The notes beneath the pieces are model-generated. The model had not been told where the DNA came from, did no database searches, and worked only from the letters and a program-made list of their open reading frames with translations. The position numbers and the translations under genes were made by a program. From Paracoccaceae bacterium (GTDB taxonomy: Bacteria; Pseudomonadota; Alphaproteobacteria; Rhodobacterales; Rhodobacteraceae), in NCBI GenBank assembly GCA_021648025.1, contig JAKITO010000002.1, positions 124,001 to 188,000 on the forward strand: DNA of 64,000 nucleotides, written 5' to 3'. Below are positions 36,945-44,764 of this stretch, piece after piece. How positions within the stretch are numbered: the stretch's first letter is position 1; each line of letters starts with the position of its first letter.

Positions 36945-37979
36945 TCACCCGGCAGGTTGGCGCAAATCATCAAGCAGGGCGACCATATCGCCGGGCAACT
37001 CGGCCTCAAAGCGCAGGTTTTCTCCGCTGATCGGATGGGTAAACCCCAGAACGGCGGCGTGCAGCGCCTGACGCGGAAAATTTCGTGCGCTAAGGGCCGC
37101 CGCCTCGGACACCGCATTGGTCGACAGTTTGCGCCGCCCGCCATAGGTCGGATCACCGATCAGCCCGTGACCGGCATGGGCCAGATGCACCCGGATCTGA
37201 TGGGTGCGCCCGGTTTCCAGCCAGCATTCCACCATTGCCGCCACCGGTGGCGTGCCCAGAGCCTCGACAATCCGCACCCTTGTCACCGCGTGACGCCCGC
37301 CCTGAAACAGCACCATCTGTTTCTGGCGGTCATGTTTATGGCGCGCCAGTTGGGTGGTCAGTCGCAGGATATTGCCCGCCTCAAACCGCGCGCCTTTGAT
37401 GCCGCGCAATCGTGGATCGCTGGCGTCGGGTGCGCCGTAACACAACGCGCGGTAATATCGTTCGACGGTATGGGCGGCAAACTGCTCGGCCAGCCCGTGA
37501 TGGGCGGCATCGGATTTGGCCACCACCAACAACCCCGACGTGTCCTTGTCGATCCGGTGCACGATGCCGGGGCGCTTGACCCCGCCCACCCCGGACAGAT
37601 CATCGCCGCAATGGTGCAGCAACGCATTCACCAACGTGCCCGTCGGCGTGCCGGGGGCCGGATGCACCACCATGCCAACCGGTTTGTTGATAACAATCAG
37701 GTCAGCGTCCTCATGGATCACCGTCAAAGGAATATCTTCGGGACCAATGTGGCTTTCGTCTGCTTCCTCGACCGTGATCGTCACCTGTGCCCCTTCGGCA
37801 ACCCGCGCCTTGGGGTTGGTGATCACGTTATCATCCAGCGTCACAGCCCCCGCATTGATCAGCCGGGTCAGCCGGGTACGCGATAGTGCAGCATCGGCTG
37901 GCACATCCCGCGCAAGCGCCTTATCAAGGCGCAAAGGCGGGTTCTCCGCGATGGTCAACGCAATAAGGCGGCGTGTCAT
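36945..37979 (-). CDS. rluD: RluA-family 23S rRNA pseudouridine synthase (RluD-type)
   Basis: 344 residues. The N-terminal S4 domain (LDKALARDVPADAALSRTRL) binds RNA; the catalytic Asp is in GIVHRIDKDTSGLLVVAKS. The late motif ETGRTHQIRVHLAHAGHGLI is family-typical. RluD-type by order of domains and size; RluC is the alternative. ATG at 37979 with AAGGA 6 bp upstream. Its start codon overlaps by two bases the start codon of the divergent DUF6476 gene (shared CATG). Confidence 0.88.
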   Translation of the reverse strand: MTRRLIALTIAENPPLRLDKALARDVPADAALSRTRLTRLINAGAVTLDDNVITNPKARVAEGAQVTITVEEADESHIGPEDIPLTVIHEDADLIVINKPVGMVVHPAPGTPTGTLVNALLHHCGDDLSGVGGVKRPGIVHRIDKDTSGLLVVAKSDAAHHGLAEQFAAHTVERYYRALCYGAPDASDPRLRGIKGARFEAGNILRLTTQLARHKHDRQKQMVLFQGGRHAVTRVRIVEALGTPPVAAMVECWLETGRTHQIRVHLAHAGHGLIGDPTYGGRRKLSTNAVSEAAALSARNFPRQALHAAVLGFTHPISGENLRFEAELPGDMVALLDDLRQPAG

Positions 37980-38325
37980 GTCTGATCCTTCTAAGCCAAC
38001 AGGGCAAAATCCCGAGCAGTTTCCTGAACCATTTCCTGAACCAGGCAACCTGCGGTTTCTGCGGCGTTTGGTGACCACCTTGATGGTGGTGATGATTGGC
38101 GGGCTTTTAGTGATTGTCGGACTGTTTGTCATCCGATTCTCGTCCGCGCCCTCTGACCTTATGATTTTGCCAGAGGGTATCACCCTGCCGGACGGCGTCA
38201 AAGCCCTGAACTTTAGCGTGGGGCCCGGGTGGTACGGCGTTGTCACGGATGGTGACACAATCCTGATATTTGATCGCGCCACAGGGAGTTTGCGCCAAAG
38301 CGTTACAATTGAGCCAGGCAAATAG
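37978..38325 (+). CDS. DUF6476-like single-pass membrane protein
   Basis: 115 residues. A Pro/Glu-rich N-terminus (EQFPEPFPEPGN) is followed by one transmembrane helix (LVTTLMVVMIGGLLVIVGLFVI) and a small beta-rich C-terminal domain (LPEGITLPDG, DTILIFDRATGSLRQ). It matches the DUF6476 family found beside RluD genes in Rhodobacteraceae. A longer upstream frame is the antisense shadow of rluD; the ATG at 37978 is chosen by composition and by the shared CATG start junction. Function unknown. Confidence 0.75.
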   Translation: MSDPSKPTGQNPEQFPEPFPEPGNLRFLRRLVTTLMVVMIGGLLVIVGLFVIRFSSAPSDLMILPEGITLPDGVKALNFSVGPGWYGVVTDGDTILIFDRATGSLRQSVTIEPGK

Positions 38326-38667
38326 GGTGGTACATAAGGTGGTACACCTGCTGGAATTCCAGATCGGCACTCAGGCGCGCCCTATGCCGATTGATCTGCG
38401 CCATTGGCTGGTGATGCAAGGGGAAAATACCGGAACCAGAACCCGGCCCTCATGTCTTACAGATACGTAGGCTCTCGTGTGGTTGTGCAGCCGCTTCCAC
38501 CGCAGAGCCATGACCAGGGTCAAAATCAAATGGACCCTCGTAACCCAGCCTATGACAGCAAAAGACTGGCCAAGCTGGCGGCCGCATGACAAGATTGACA
38601 AACTGCGATGTCATGCAAATTACCTTAACTCGGGCAGACTGATAAATAACCGACGAAAGAGACCAAT
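38326..38667 (+). promoter_or_regulatory. Upstream region of the GntR gene with predicted promoter and inverted repeat
   Basis: 342 bp without a gene. TTGACA (38595-38600), 17-bp spacer and AATTAC (38618-38623) make a possible promoter for the GntR gene. The 7-bp arms CATGACA (38585-38591) and TGTCATG (38609-38615) straddle the -35 box and could be an autoregulatory operator. Near the DUF6476 stop, GGTGGTACA occurs twice. Confidence 0.4.
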
Positions 38668-39339
38668 ATGCGCCCCCGCCCATCACCGACCGACGCCTAT
38701 CAGCTGATTCTGGATGCGATTGATATGGGGCTGTTCAAACCTGGCGACCGACTGGTGGAAAGCGATCTGGCGGACCGGTTCGGGGTATCCAGAACGCCAA
38801 TTCGCGAGGCATTGCAACGGCTTGAAACTCAGTCCTTGCTGGAACGCGACGGGCGATCATTGATCGTCGCCTCACTGACCCATAATCAGATGGCCGAGCT
38901 TTATGTGGTGCGGCGCGAATTGGAAGGGTTGGCGGCCCGCCTTGCGGCGAAACACGCGACCGACGAAGAAATCGCCGTTTTGCGTGACATGGTGACGGCG
39001 GATGATGCGCTGGTGAATGATTCCAACGCCTTGTCACGGGCCAACCGGCGGTTTCACCAACAACTGCATCTGGCCTCGCATAACCGATACCTTGTGCAGC
39101 AGCTGGATCTGGTGCACCGGACCATGGCATTGATGGCGACCACATCTTTGGCCGTCAAGGGGCGCGGGGAAATCGCCCAGGCCGAACACCGCGCCCTGGT
39201 TGGCGCCATCGAAGCGCATGACGAGGACGCGGCAGAAGCGGCCTTGAAAGAGCATATTTCCGTGGCGTTCATGACCCGGCTCAAGCAGGATGCGGTTTTG
39301 CGCACGCGCCCCGATCAGGGCGAAGGCAATCAGCCTTAG
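38668..39339 (+). CDS. GntR family transcriptional regulator (FadR/FCD subgroup)
   Basis: 223 residues. N-terminal winged helix with recognition segment FGVSRTPIREALQRLE; C-terminal all-helical FCD ligand domain with conserved His/Asp/Arg pattern (RANRRFHQQLHLASHN, AEHRALVGAIEAHDEDAA). Such regulators usually bind a carboxylate and, often, a metal. It lies 82 bp upstream of the ureohydrolase gene in the same direction, so probably controls that gene and perhaps the TRAP operon opposite. Confidence 0.88.
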   Translation: MRPRPSPTDAYQLILDAIDMGLFKPGDRLVESDLADRFGVSRTPIREALQRLETQSLLERDGRSLIVASLTHNQMAELYVVRRELEGLAARLAAKHATDEEIAVLRDMVTADDALVNDSNALSRANRRFHQQLHLASHNRYLVQQLDLVHRTMALMATTSLAVKGRGEIAQAEHRALVGAIEAHDEDAAEAALKEHISVAFMTRLKQDAVLRTRPDQGEGNQP

Positions 39340-39421
39340 AGCGAAGCCAACCGAACAAGGAAATCGCCACAATTTGGTCGACGAACGGTCTGAAATAACC
39401 CAGCGACAAAAGGGGAAATCA

Positions 39422-40384
39422 ATGAGCGAAAACTCTTATGAAACCGGGCGGTTGAACCTGCCGTTTGTCGGTATCTGTACCTTTGGCAAATACCCGTACA
39501 TCTCAGACTGGGACGCGATTGATGCGGATGTGGCCGTGATGGGTGCGCCATATGATTTTGGCTGCCAGTGGCGCAGCGGCGCGCGGATGGGTCCACGGGC
39601 AATCCGCGAGGCGTCAACGCTGTTTTCGTTTGGTCATGCCGGCGCTTACGATTTTGAGGATGATGTGACGTATCTGCCGGCTGAAACCACGCGGATTATC
39701 GACATCGGTGACGCCGACATCATTCACACGGACACGACGCAAAGCCACGCCAATATCGAATTTGGGGTGCGTAAGATTCTGGCCGCAGGTGCGTTGCCGG
39801 TGGTGATTGGCGGCGATCATTCGATCAATATTCCCTGCATCAACGCCTTTGACGACGAACCCCCGATCCATCTGGTACAGATCGACGCCCATCTGGACTT
39901 TGTCGATGAACGCCACGGGGTGCGCTTTGGCCACGGCAACGTGATGCGCCGGGCGGCCGAGAAAGATTATGTGACCGGGCTTAGCCAGATTGGCATCCGC
40001 AACGTGTCGTCAACCGCACGCGATGGCTATGAGGCCGCACGATCCATGGGGTCCGACATCCAGTCGGTGCGACATGTGCGGGCCATGGGGGTCGCTGGCA
40101 TGCTGGAACGTATCCCCAAAGGCACGCGGTATTACGTTACCATCGACATCGACGCCTTTGACCCGTCAATTGCCCCCGGCACCGGCACGCCAAGCCACGG
40201 GGGGTTCCTGTATTACGAAGGGCTGGAGTTGCTGGCCGGGCTGGCCAAGCGGGGTACAATTGTCGGCGTCGATCTGGTCGAGGTGGCACCGGATTACGAC
40301 CCGACCGGGTCCACCAGCACATTGGCAGCCCAGTTGTTGATGAACCTGATCGGGCGGATTTTGCACGCGCGCCTGACAGGGTAA
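39422..40384 (+). CDS. Ureohydrolase (agmatinase/guanidinobutyrase family)
   Basis: 320 residues, arginase/agmatinase superfamily, which hydrolyses a guanidino group to urea with two Mn ions. All metal-binding motifs are intact: VVIGGDHSI, VQIDAHLDF and TIDIDAFDPS. The loop NVSSTARDGYE and the N-terminal half look agmatinase-like, but the substrate could be agmatine, 4-guanidinobutyrate or another guanidino acid. The ATG at 39422 has AGGGG upstream. Linked to a GntR regulator, TRAP transporter, FAD oxidase and ThDP enzyme, which favours a guanidino-acid over agmatine. Confidence 0.87.
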   Translation: MSENSYETGRLNLPFVGICTFGKYPYISDWDAIDADVAVMGAPYDFGCQWRSGARMGPRAIREASTLFSFGHAGAYDFEDDVTYLPAETTRIIDIGDADIIHTDTTQSHANIEFGVRKILAAGALPVVIGGDHSINIPCINAFDDEPPIHLVQIDAHLDFVDERHGVRFGHGNVMRRAAEKDYVTGLSQIGIRNVSSTARDGYEAARSMGSDIQSVRHVRAMGVAGMLERIPKGTRYYVTIDIDAFDPSIAPGTGTPSHGGFLYYEGLELLAGLAKRGTIVGVDLVEVAPDYDPTGSTSTLAAQLLMNLIGRILHARLTG

Positions 40385-40468
40385 GCTCATCAAGCCCTTG
40401 CAGGCTTTCCTCGCAACATCCGACCGTTCTGTAACCCGCGAAGAAAGCCCGTCGCGGGCTTGATGAGC
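40385..40468. terminator. Bidirectional repeat-derived terminator between convergent ureohydrolase and dctM genes
   Basis: Outer arms GCTCATCAAGCCC (40385-40397) and GGGCTTGATGAGC (40456-40468) are perfect inverted repeats; inner arms GGCTTTCCTCGC and GCGAAGAAAGCC match with one mismatch. Read from either side, each half gives AAGCC-loop-GGCTT-TC. It begins directly after the ureohydrolase TAA and ends 4 bp before the dctM stop. One half is nearly identical to the sequence at the racemase stop (48019-48057). Confidence 0.7.
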
Positions 40469-40472
40469 GCGC

Positions 40473-41789
40473 CTATTGCGCCGAAGCCGCATTTTTCATG
40501 GTACTGGGCAGCCAGGTCGCCAGTTCCGGGAAGGCGATCATGATGAATACCATGCCAACCATGATGGCAAACAGCGGCAGCGCTGTTTTGGCGATATAGC
40601 CCATTTCGTGTTTGGTAATGCCTTGCATCACAAACAGGTTAAAGCCAATCGGCGGCGTTATCTGCGCCATTTCCACCACCACAACGATGAATATGCCGAA
40701 CCAGATCAGGTCGATGCCCGCATTTTCGATCATCGGTTGCACAATCGCCATGGTCAGCACCACCGACGAAATCCCGTCCAGAAACATGCCCAGGACGATG
40801 TAGAACACCATCAGCGCCATCAACAGCGCAAAGGTCGAAAGGCCCAGCCCGTCAATATAGGTCGCCAATGCGCGCGGCAGGCCGGTAAAGCCCATCGCCA
40901 GGGTCAGCGCCGTCGCCCCCATCAGGATCAGCGCAATCATCGCCGAGGTGCGGGTGGCCCCCAGCAGGCTGTCGATAAACGTCTTCCAATCCAACGAACC
41001 CTGCAGCCCCGCCAGCAACAACGATCCGATGACACCGATGGCCGCGGCCTCGGTTGCCGTCGCCCAACCGCCATACATCGAACCGATCACCACCAGGATC
41101 AGCAAAACGATAGGGATCAGGAACCGCGATTCCCGCAGCTTTTCGACAAAACTCATGCGTTCGGAAATCTTGGGCACCTGATCGGGGCGCACAAACGACC
41201 AGATCGCCACATAAGCCATGAACAACGTCGCCAAAAGCAGCCCCGGCAACACCCCGGCCATGAACAGCTTTGAAATCGATTCCTGCACCGAGACACCGTA
41301 AACGATCAGCGTCAGCGACGGCGGGATCATCAGGCCCAGCGTGGCCGCCCCGGCCAGGGTGCCGATGATCATGAACTCCGGGTACCCACGCTTGCGCAGC
41401 TCGGGGATCGACATCTTGCCCACCGTGGTCAGGGTTGCGGCGGACGAGCCGGACACGGCGGCAAAGATCGTGCAGCCGACGATATTGACATGCACCAGCC
41501 CGCCGGGCAGGCGTGCCATCCACGGGGCCAGCCCACGAAACATGTCAGACGACAGCCGGCTTCGAAACAGGATCTCGCCCATCCAGATGAACAATGGCAG
41601 GGCGGTCAGGGTCCAGCTTGAACTCAAGGTCCAGATGCGGGTCATCATGGCGTCGCCAGCCGGGCGCGTGGTGAACACCTCAAGCCCGAGGTAGGCGACA
41701 CCAAACAGCGCCAGACCAACCCAGACGCCGGTGCCCAGCAACAAGAGCAGCGCCCCGAGAAAAACAATGACCGGTAAAAATTCTTCCAT
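40473..41789 (-). CDS. dctM: TRAP transporter large permease subunit
   Basis: 438 residues with about 12 membrane helices. TRAP-M signature parts are TIFAAVSGSSAATLTTVG, GTLAGAATLGLMIPPSLTLIVYG and the late QITPPIGFNLFVMQG. Couples solute uptake to Na+ or proton flow. The start MEEFLPVIVFLG at 41789 is chosen; upstream sequence to 41927 is antisense of dctQ. It lies 5 bp after dctQ. Confidence 0.93.
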   Translation of the reverse strand: MEEFLPVIVFLGALLLLLGTGVWVGLALFGVAYLGLEVFTTRPAGDAMMTRIWTLSSSWTLTALPLFIWMGEILFRSRLSSDMFRGLAPWMARLPGGLVHVNIVGCTIFAAVSGSSAATLTTVGKMSIPELRKRGYPEFMIIGTLAGAATLGLMIPPSLTLIVYGVSVQESISKLFMAGVLPGLLLATLFMAYVAIWSFVRPDQVPKISERMSFVEKLRESRFLIPIVLLILVVIGSMYGGWATATEAAAIGVIGSLLLAGLQGSLDWKTFIDSLLGATRTSAMIALILMGATALTLAMGFTGLPRALATYIDGLGLSTFALLMALMVFYIVLGMFLDGISSVVLTMAIVQPMIENAGIDLIWFGIFIVVVVEMAQITPPIGFNLFVMQGITKHEMGYIAKTALPLFAIMVGMVFIMIAFPELATWLPSTMKNAASAQ

Positions 41790-41794
41790 GTCGC

Positions 41795-42325
41795 CTACTC
41801 CACAGCCGCGCCAAGCGCGTCTTCCGTGATGTTGTGTTTGCCCAACACCAGCAGGGAAACCAGATGGTCGATAAAGGCGATGGCAAAGATCACCAGGCCT
41901 ACGCACATGGCCACTTGCGGGATCCACAGGGGGGTGGCATCCTGACCCTGGCTGATATCGTTGAAGCGCCAGGATTCATGGGTTGATTTGATCGCGTAAT
42001 AGGCAAAATAAACCGACAGGTAACTGCCAAGGCCAAAACACCAGACCTCGGCGATGTGACGATAGCGCCCCAGCACGCCAAGCAGCAGGTTGACCCGGAT
42101 ATGCGCGCCCTTGTTCAGCGCGTAAGGCATCGCCAGGAACGACGCCCCCGCCATGGCATAACCGGTATAATCCGGCGCGCCGATCATCACCATACCGGAC
42201 CAGCGCGCCACCATCTGCGCGGCGATCAACGCCAGGATCATGATCAGGCAAAGCGACGCCCCAATTCCGGACGCCAGATACAGCCGGTCCAGGCCCGGCC
42301 GCATGGCCAAAACCAAACTCTTCAT
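41795..42325 (-). CDS. dctQ: TRAP transporter small permease subunit
   Basis: 176 residues with four membrane helices; the segment LNKGAHIRVNLLLGVLG is the family motif. The start MKSLVLAMRPGLDRLY at 42325 has GGGGGG 5 bp upstream; an ATG at 42346 is an unlikely alternative. Middle gene of dctP-dctQ-dctM. Confidence 0.92.
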   Translation of the reverse strand: MKSLVLAMRPGLDRLYLASGIGASLCLIMILALIAAQMVARWSGMVMIGAPDYTGYAMAGASFLAMPYALNKGAHIRVNLLLGVLGRYRHIAEVWCFGLGSYLSVYFAYYAIKSTHESWRFNDISQGQDATPLWIPQVAMCVGLVIFAIAFIDHLVSLLVLGKHNITEDALGAAVE

Positions 42326-42385
42326 GAAATCCCCCCTTTGATACATGTTCCCCCGGCGTTGATCGCCGGGGGCGCTTTAGTCGTT

Positions 42386-43372
42386 TTAGTTGGCGTTGTA
42401 GGCCGCAATAAGGGCCTGACCCGCTTCACCGGTCGCTTCCAGCCATTCTTCGGTCATGATCGCGCCGAACGCTTTCAGCTCACCTTGCAGCTTGTCGCCC
42501 GCCGGACCCACGGTCATGCCGTTCTTGGCCAGCTCGTTCAGGGTAAAGCCCGAATATTCGATCGAGCGCCAGTCGCCGGCATATTCCGCCACGATTGCAC
42601 AACCGTTCATGATGTTCTGCGTTGCCGCATCAAGGCCGTTCCACGCATCCATGTTGACCAGCATATAGTTGCGCGGCAACCAGGCCTGAACGTCGTAGAA
42701 ATGTGTCAGGCTTTCCCAGACCTTGCGGTCATAGCCGGTCGAGCCAGAGGAAACCATCGATTCCGCGACACCAGTGGCAAATGCCTGACTGATTTCGGCC
42801 GCTTCGATCTGTACCGGCAACATGCCCGACAATTCCGCCAACCGCGCCGTGGCGTTGTTGTAGGACCGGAACTTGATGCCCTTCATGTCGGCCACCGAAT
42901 TGACTTCCTTCTTGAAGTACAGCCCCTGCGACGGCCATGGCACCGAATAAAGCAGATGCATATTCTGTGCGTTCAGCACATCGGTCAGCGGGGCTTTGGC
43001 GGCCTCCCACAGCTTTTCGGACGCCTCGAACGAGGTGGCCAGGAACGGCACCGAGTCAAAGCCGAACATCGCATTTTCGTTTTGATGCGCCGACAACAGA
43101 CGCTCGCCGATATTGACCTGCCCGCTCTGAATGGCGCGCTTGATTTCGGCACCGGCAAACAGCGATCCACCCGGATGGGTCTGGATTGTCAATGCGCCAC
43201 CGGTTCCGGTCGTCACACAAGCGGCAAATTCGGCACCCACGGCGGAATGAAAGTTGGTGGCGGAATAGGCCATGGGCAGATCCCATGTTTCGGCCGATAC
43301 GGCGGATGCGCCAATTGCCATGCCGGCGCCGACCGCACAGGTTGCGGCCATTGTTTTCAATGTCTTGGTCAT
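42386..43372 (-). CDS. dctP: TRAP transporter substrate-binding protein
   Basis: 328 residues with a Sec signal (TMAATCAVGAGMAIGASAVSA). The conserved carboxylate-binding Arg is in DMKGIKFRSYNNATARL; downstream motif AEISQAFATGVAESMVSSG. The presence of this Arg predicts a ligand with a carboxylate. Strong GGGAG before ATG. Periplasmic; delivers ligand to DctQM. It follows the DadA-like gene by 32 bp, so transport and oxidation are co-expressed. Confidence 0.92.
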   Translation of the reverse strand: MTKTLKTMAATCAVGAGMAIGASAVSAETWDLPMAYSATNFHSAVGAEFAACVTTGTGGALTIQTHPGGSLFAGAEIKRAIQSGQVNIGERLLSAHQNENAMFGFDSVPFLATSFEASEKLWEAAKAPLTDVLNAQNMHLLYSVPWPSQGLYFKKEVNSVADMKGIKFRSYNNATARLAELSGMLPVQIEAAEISQAFATGVAESMVSSGSTGYDRKVWESLTHFYDVQAWLPRNYMLVNMDAWNGLDAATQNIMNGCAIVAEYAGDWRSIEYSGFTLNELAKNGMTVGPAGDKLQGELKAFGAIMTEEWLEATGEAGQALIAAYNAN

Positions 43373-43404
43373 GTCGTACTCCCTTTGGTTTGGTTTTTGG
43401 TCGT

Positions 43405-44655
43405 TCAGTTAAATCTTTGTGGATCAAACGGGGAAAGATCAATGTTGCTGCCCCCCTGCATGATCAGGTCCGCAATCAACCGACCAGTTTTCGGGCCACC
43501 GGTCAAGCCGATATGATGATGGCCAAACCCGGCAAACACGCCGGTCCGGCCAAGTTCTCCAATCACCGGCAGGCTGTCTGACGGGGCCGGGCGGTGCCCC
43601 ATCCATTCTTCGGACTCCGAATATTCCAGCGTCGGGAAATACGTCGCCATCTGCTTGCGCAACAACTTGAAAGGGGCCTCAGAGGCCGGCGCGTCCAAAC
43701 CGCCAAATTCAACGATTCCGGCGCAACGGATACCTTCATCCATCGGTGTCACAACAAATTTGCCGCCGGTCATCATATAAGTCGAACGCAAACTCAGCGA
43801 CGGGTTTTTGAACACGATATGATAGCCGCGTTCACTTTCCAAAGGCACTGTCACCCCAAGTTTTTCGGCCAGCACCTTGGACCACACACCGGTGGCCAGA
43901 ACCGCCCGGTCGCAGTCAATCACCCCGCGGTCGGTGATCACCGCCCTGATCCGCCCGTCAACCAGATCAATATCACGCACAGCACCTTGCCGGATATCCC
44001 CGCCTTCAGCCAGAAACACCTCGGCCAAAGCCGCCACATACCGCCCCGGCGAGCGGATGAACCCGTGGTTCTTCATAATCGCAAGGAGGTCCACCGACGA
44101 GCCCATCTCTGGCTCATAGTCACGCACACCCGCCCCTTCGATCACCTCTGGTACCTGCCCCGCCTCGCGGCGCAGATCGAACACAAACCTGTCGCGCTCA
44201 AACGCTGCACGGTTGGCATAGGCAAAACAATAATCGGCGTCCCTTATCCATTCTTCGGCCGGGGTGCCTTTGGCCAGCGCTTTGTGCTGCTCAACCGCAT
44301 CGCCGACAATTACCGTCAGCCCATTTGCGATGCGTCTGGTGTCGGCCTCATTGGCATGGCTTAGGTATTTCACCAGCCACGGCAACAGTTTAGGCAGATA
44401 CCCCCAACGCAGAAACAGCGGAAAATTCGGGTTCATCAGCATCCCCGGCGCTTTGGCGATCATCCCCGGCCCGGTCACCGGCGCAACCCCACTGGGCACA
44501 ATGATGCCGCCGTTGCCATAAGACGTGCCATCTTTATGCCCCGGCTTTCCCTTGTCGATCACGATCACCTTGGACCCGGCACGTTGCAACCAGACAGCAC
44601 AGGATATACCGACAATCCCGGCCCCGATCACAACGATGGTCTGATCTGTGTTCAC
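43405..44655 (-). CDS. FAD-dependent D-amino-acid dehydrogenase-like oxidoreductase (DadA family)
   Basis: 416 residues, DAO fold. N-terminal FAD motif IVVIGAGIVGISCAVWLQRAG, followed by SYGNGGIIVPSG; late motif GFGHHHIGLTGGPKTGRLIA. Family members oxidise D-amino acids (or related amines) to 2-oxo acids with electrons to the respiratory chain. The start is GTG (44653-44655), giving NTDQTIVVIG directly before the nucleotide motif. Located between the TRAP binding protein and the ThDP enzyme, so it probably makes the 2-oxo acid used by the latter. Confidence 0.87.
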   Translation of the reverse strand: MNTDQTIVVIGAGIVGISCAVWLQRAGSKVIVIDKGKPGHKDGTSYGNGGIIVPSGVAPVTGPGMIAKAPGMLMNPNFPLFLRWGYLPKLLPWLVKYLSHANEADTRRIANGLTVIVGDAVEQHKALAKGTPAEEWIRDADYCFAYANRAAFERDRFVFDLRREAGQVPEVIEGAGVRDYEPEMGSSVDLLAIMKNHGFIRSPGRYVAALAEVFLAEGGDIRQGAVRDIDLVDGRIRAVITDRGVIDCDRAVLATGVWSKVLAEKLGVTVPLESERGYHIVFKNPSLSLRSTYMMTGGKFVVTPMDEGIRCAGIVEFGGLDAPASEAPFKLLRKQMATYFPTLEYSESEEWMGHRPAPSDSLPVIGELGRTGVFAGFGHHHIGLTGGPKTGRLIADLIMQGGSNIDLSPFDPQRFN

Positions 44656-44764
44656 GCCTGCCCCCGCCCCCTGTTCACCGAATATTTGTCAAGCATATCC
44701 AGATTGACCGGCAATTGCAGGTGCCAAACGTCAAAACCGATAACTTTCTGCGTCACAGACATCC

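Noticed and set aside
36828..37886. Long plus-strand open frame of about 350 codons
   Set aside because: It is antisense to cysK and rluD, His/Gln/Pro/Arg-rich, with no domain signature; typical high-GC shadow.
38326..38667. Search for a tRNA or rpoH remnant upstream of the GntR gene
   Set aside because: No cloverleaf or sigma-32 sequence could be found.
42056..43516. Long plus-strand open frame of about 480 codons opposite dctQ/dctP
   Set aside because: No domain recognised, and the opposite strand encodes clear TRAP proteins with good ribosome binding sites.
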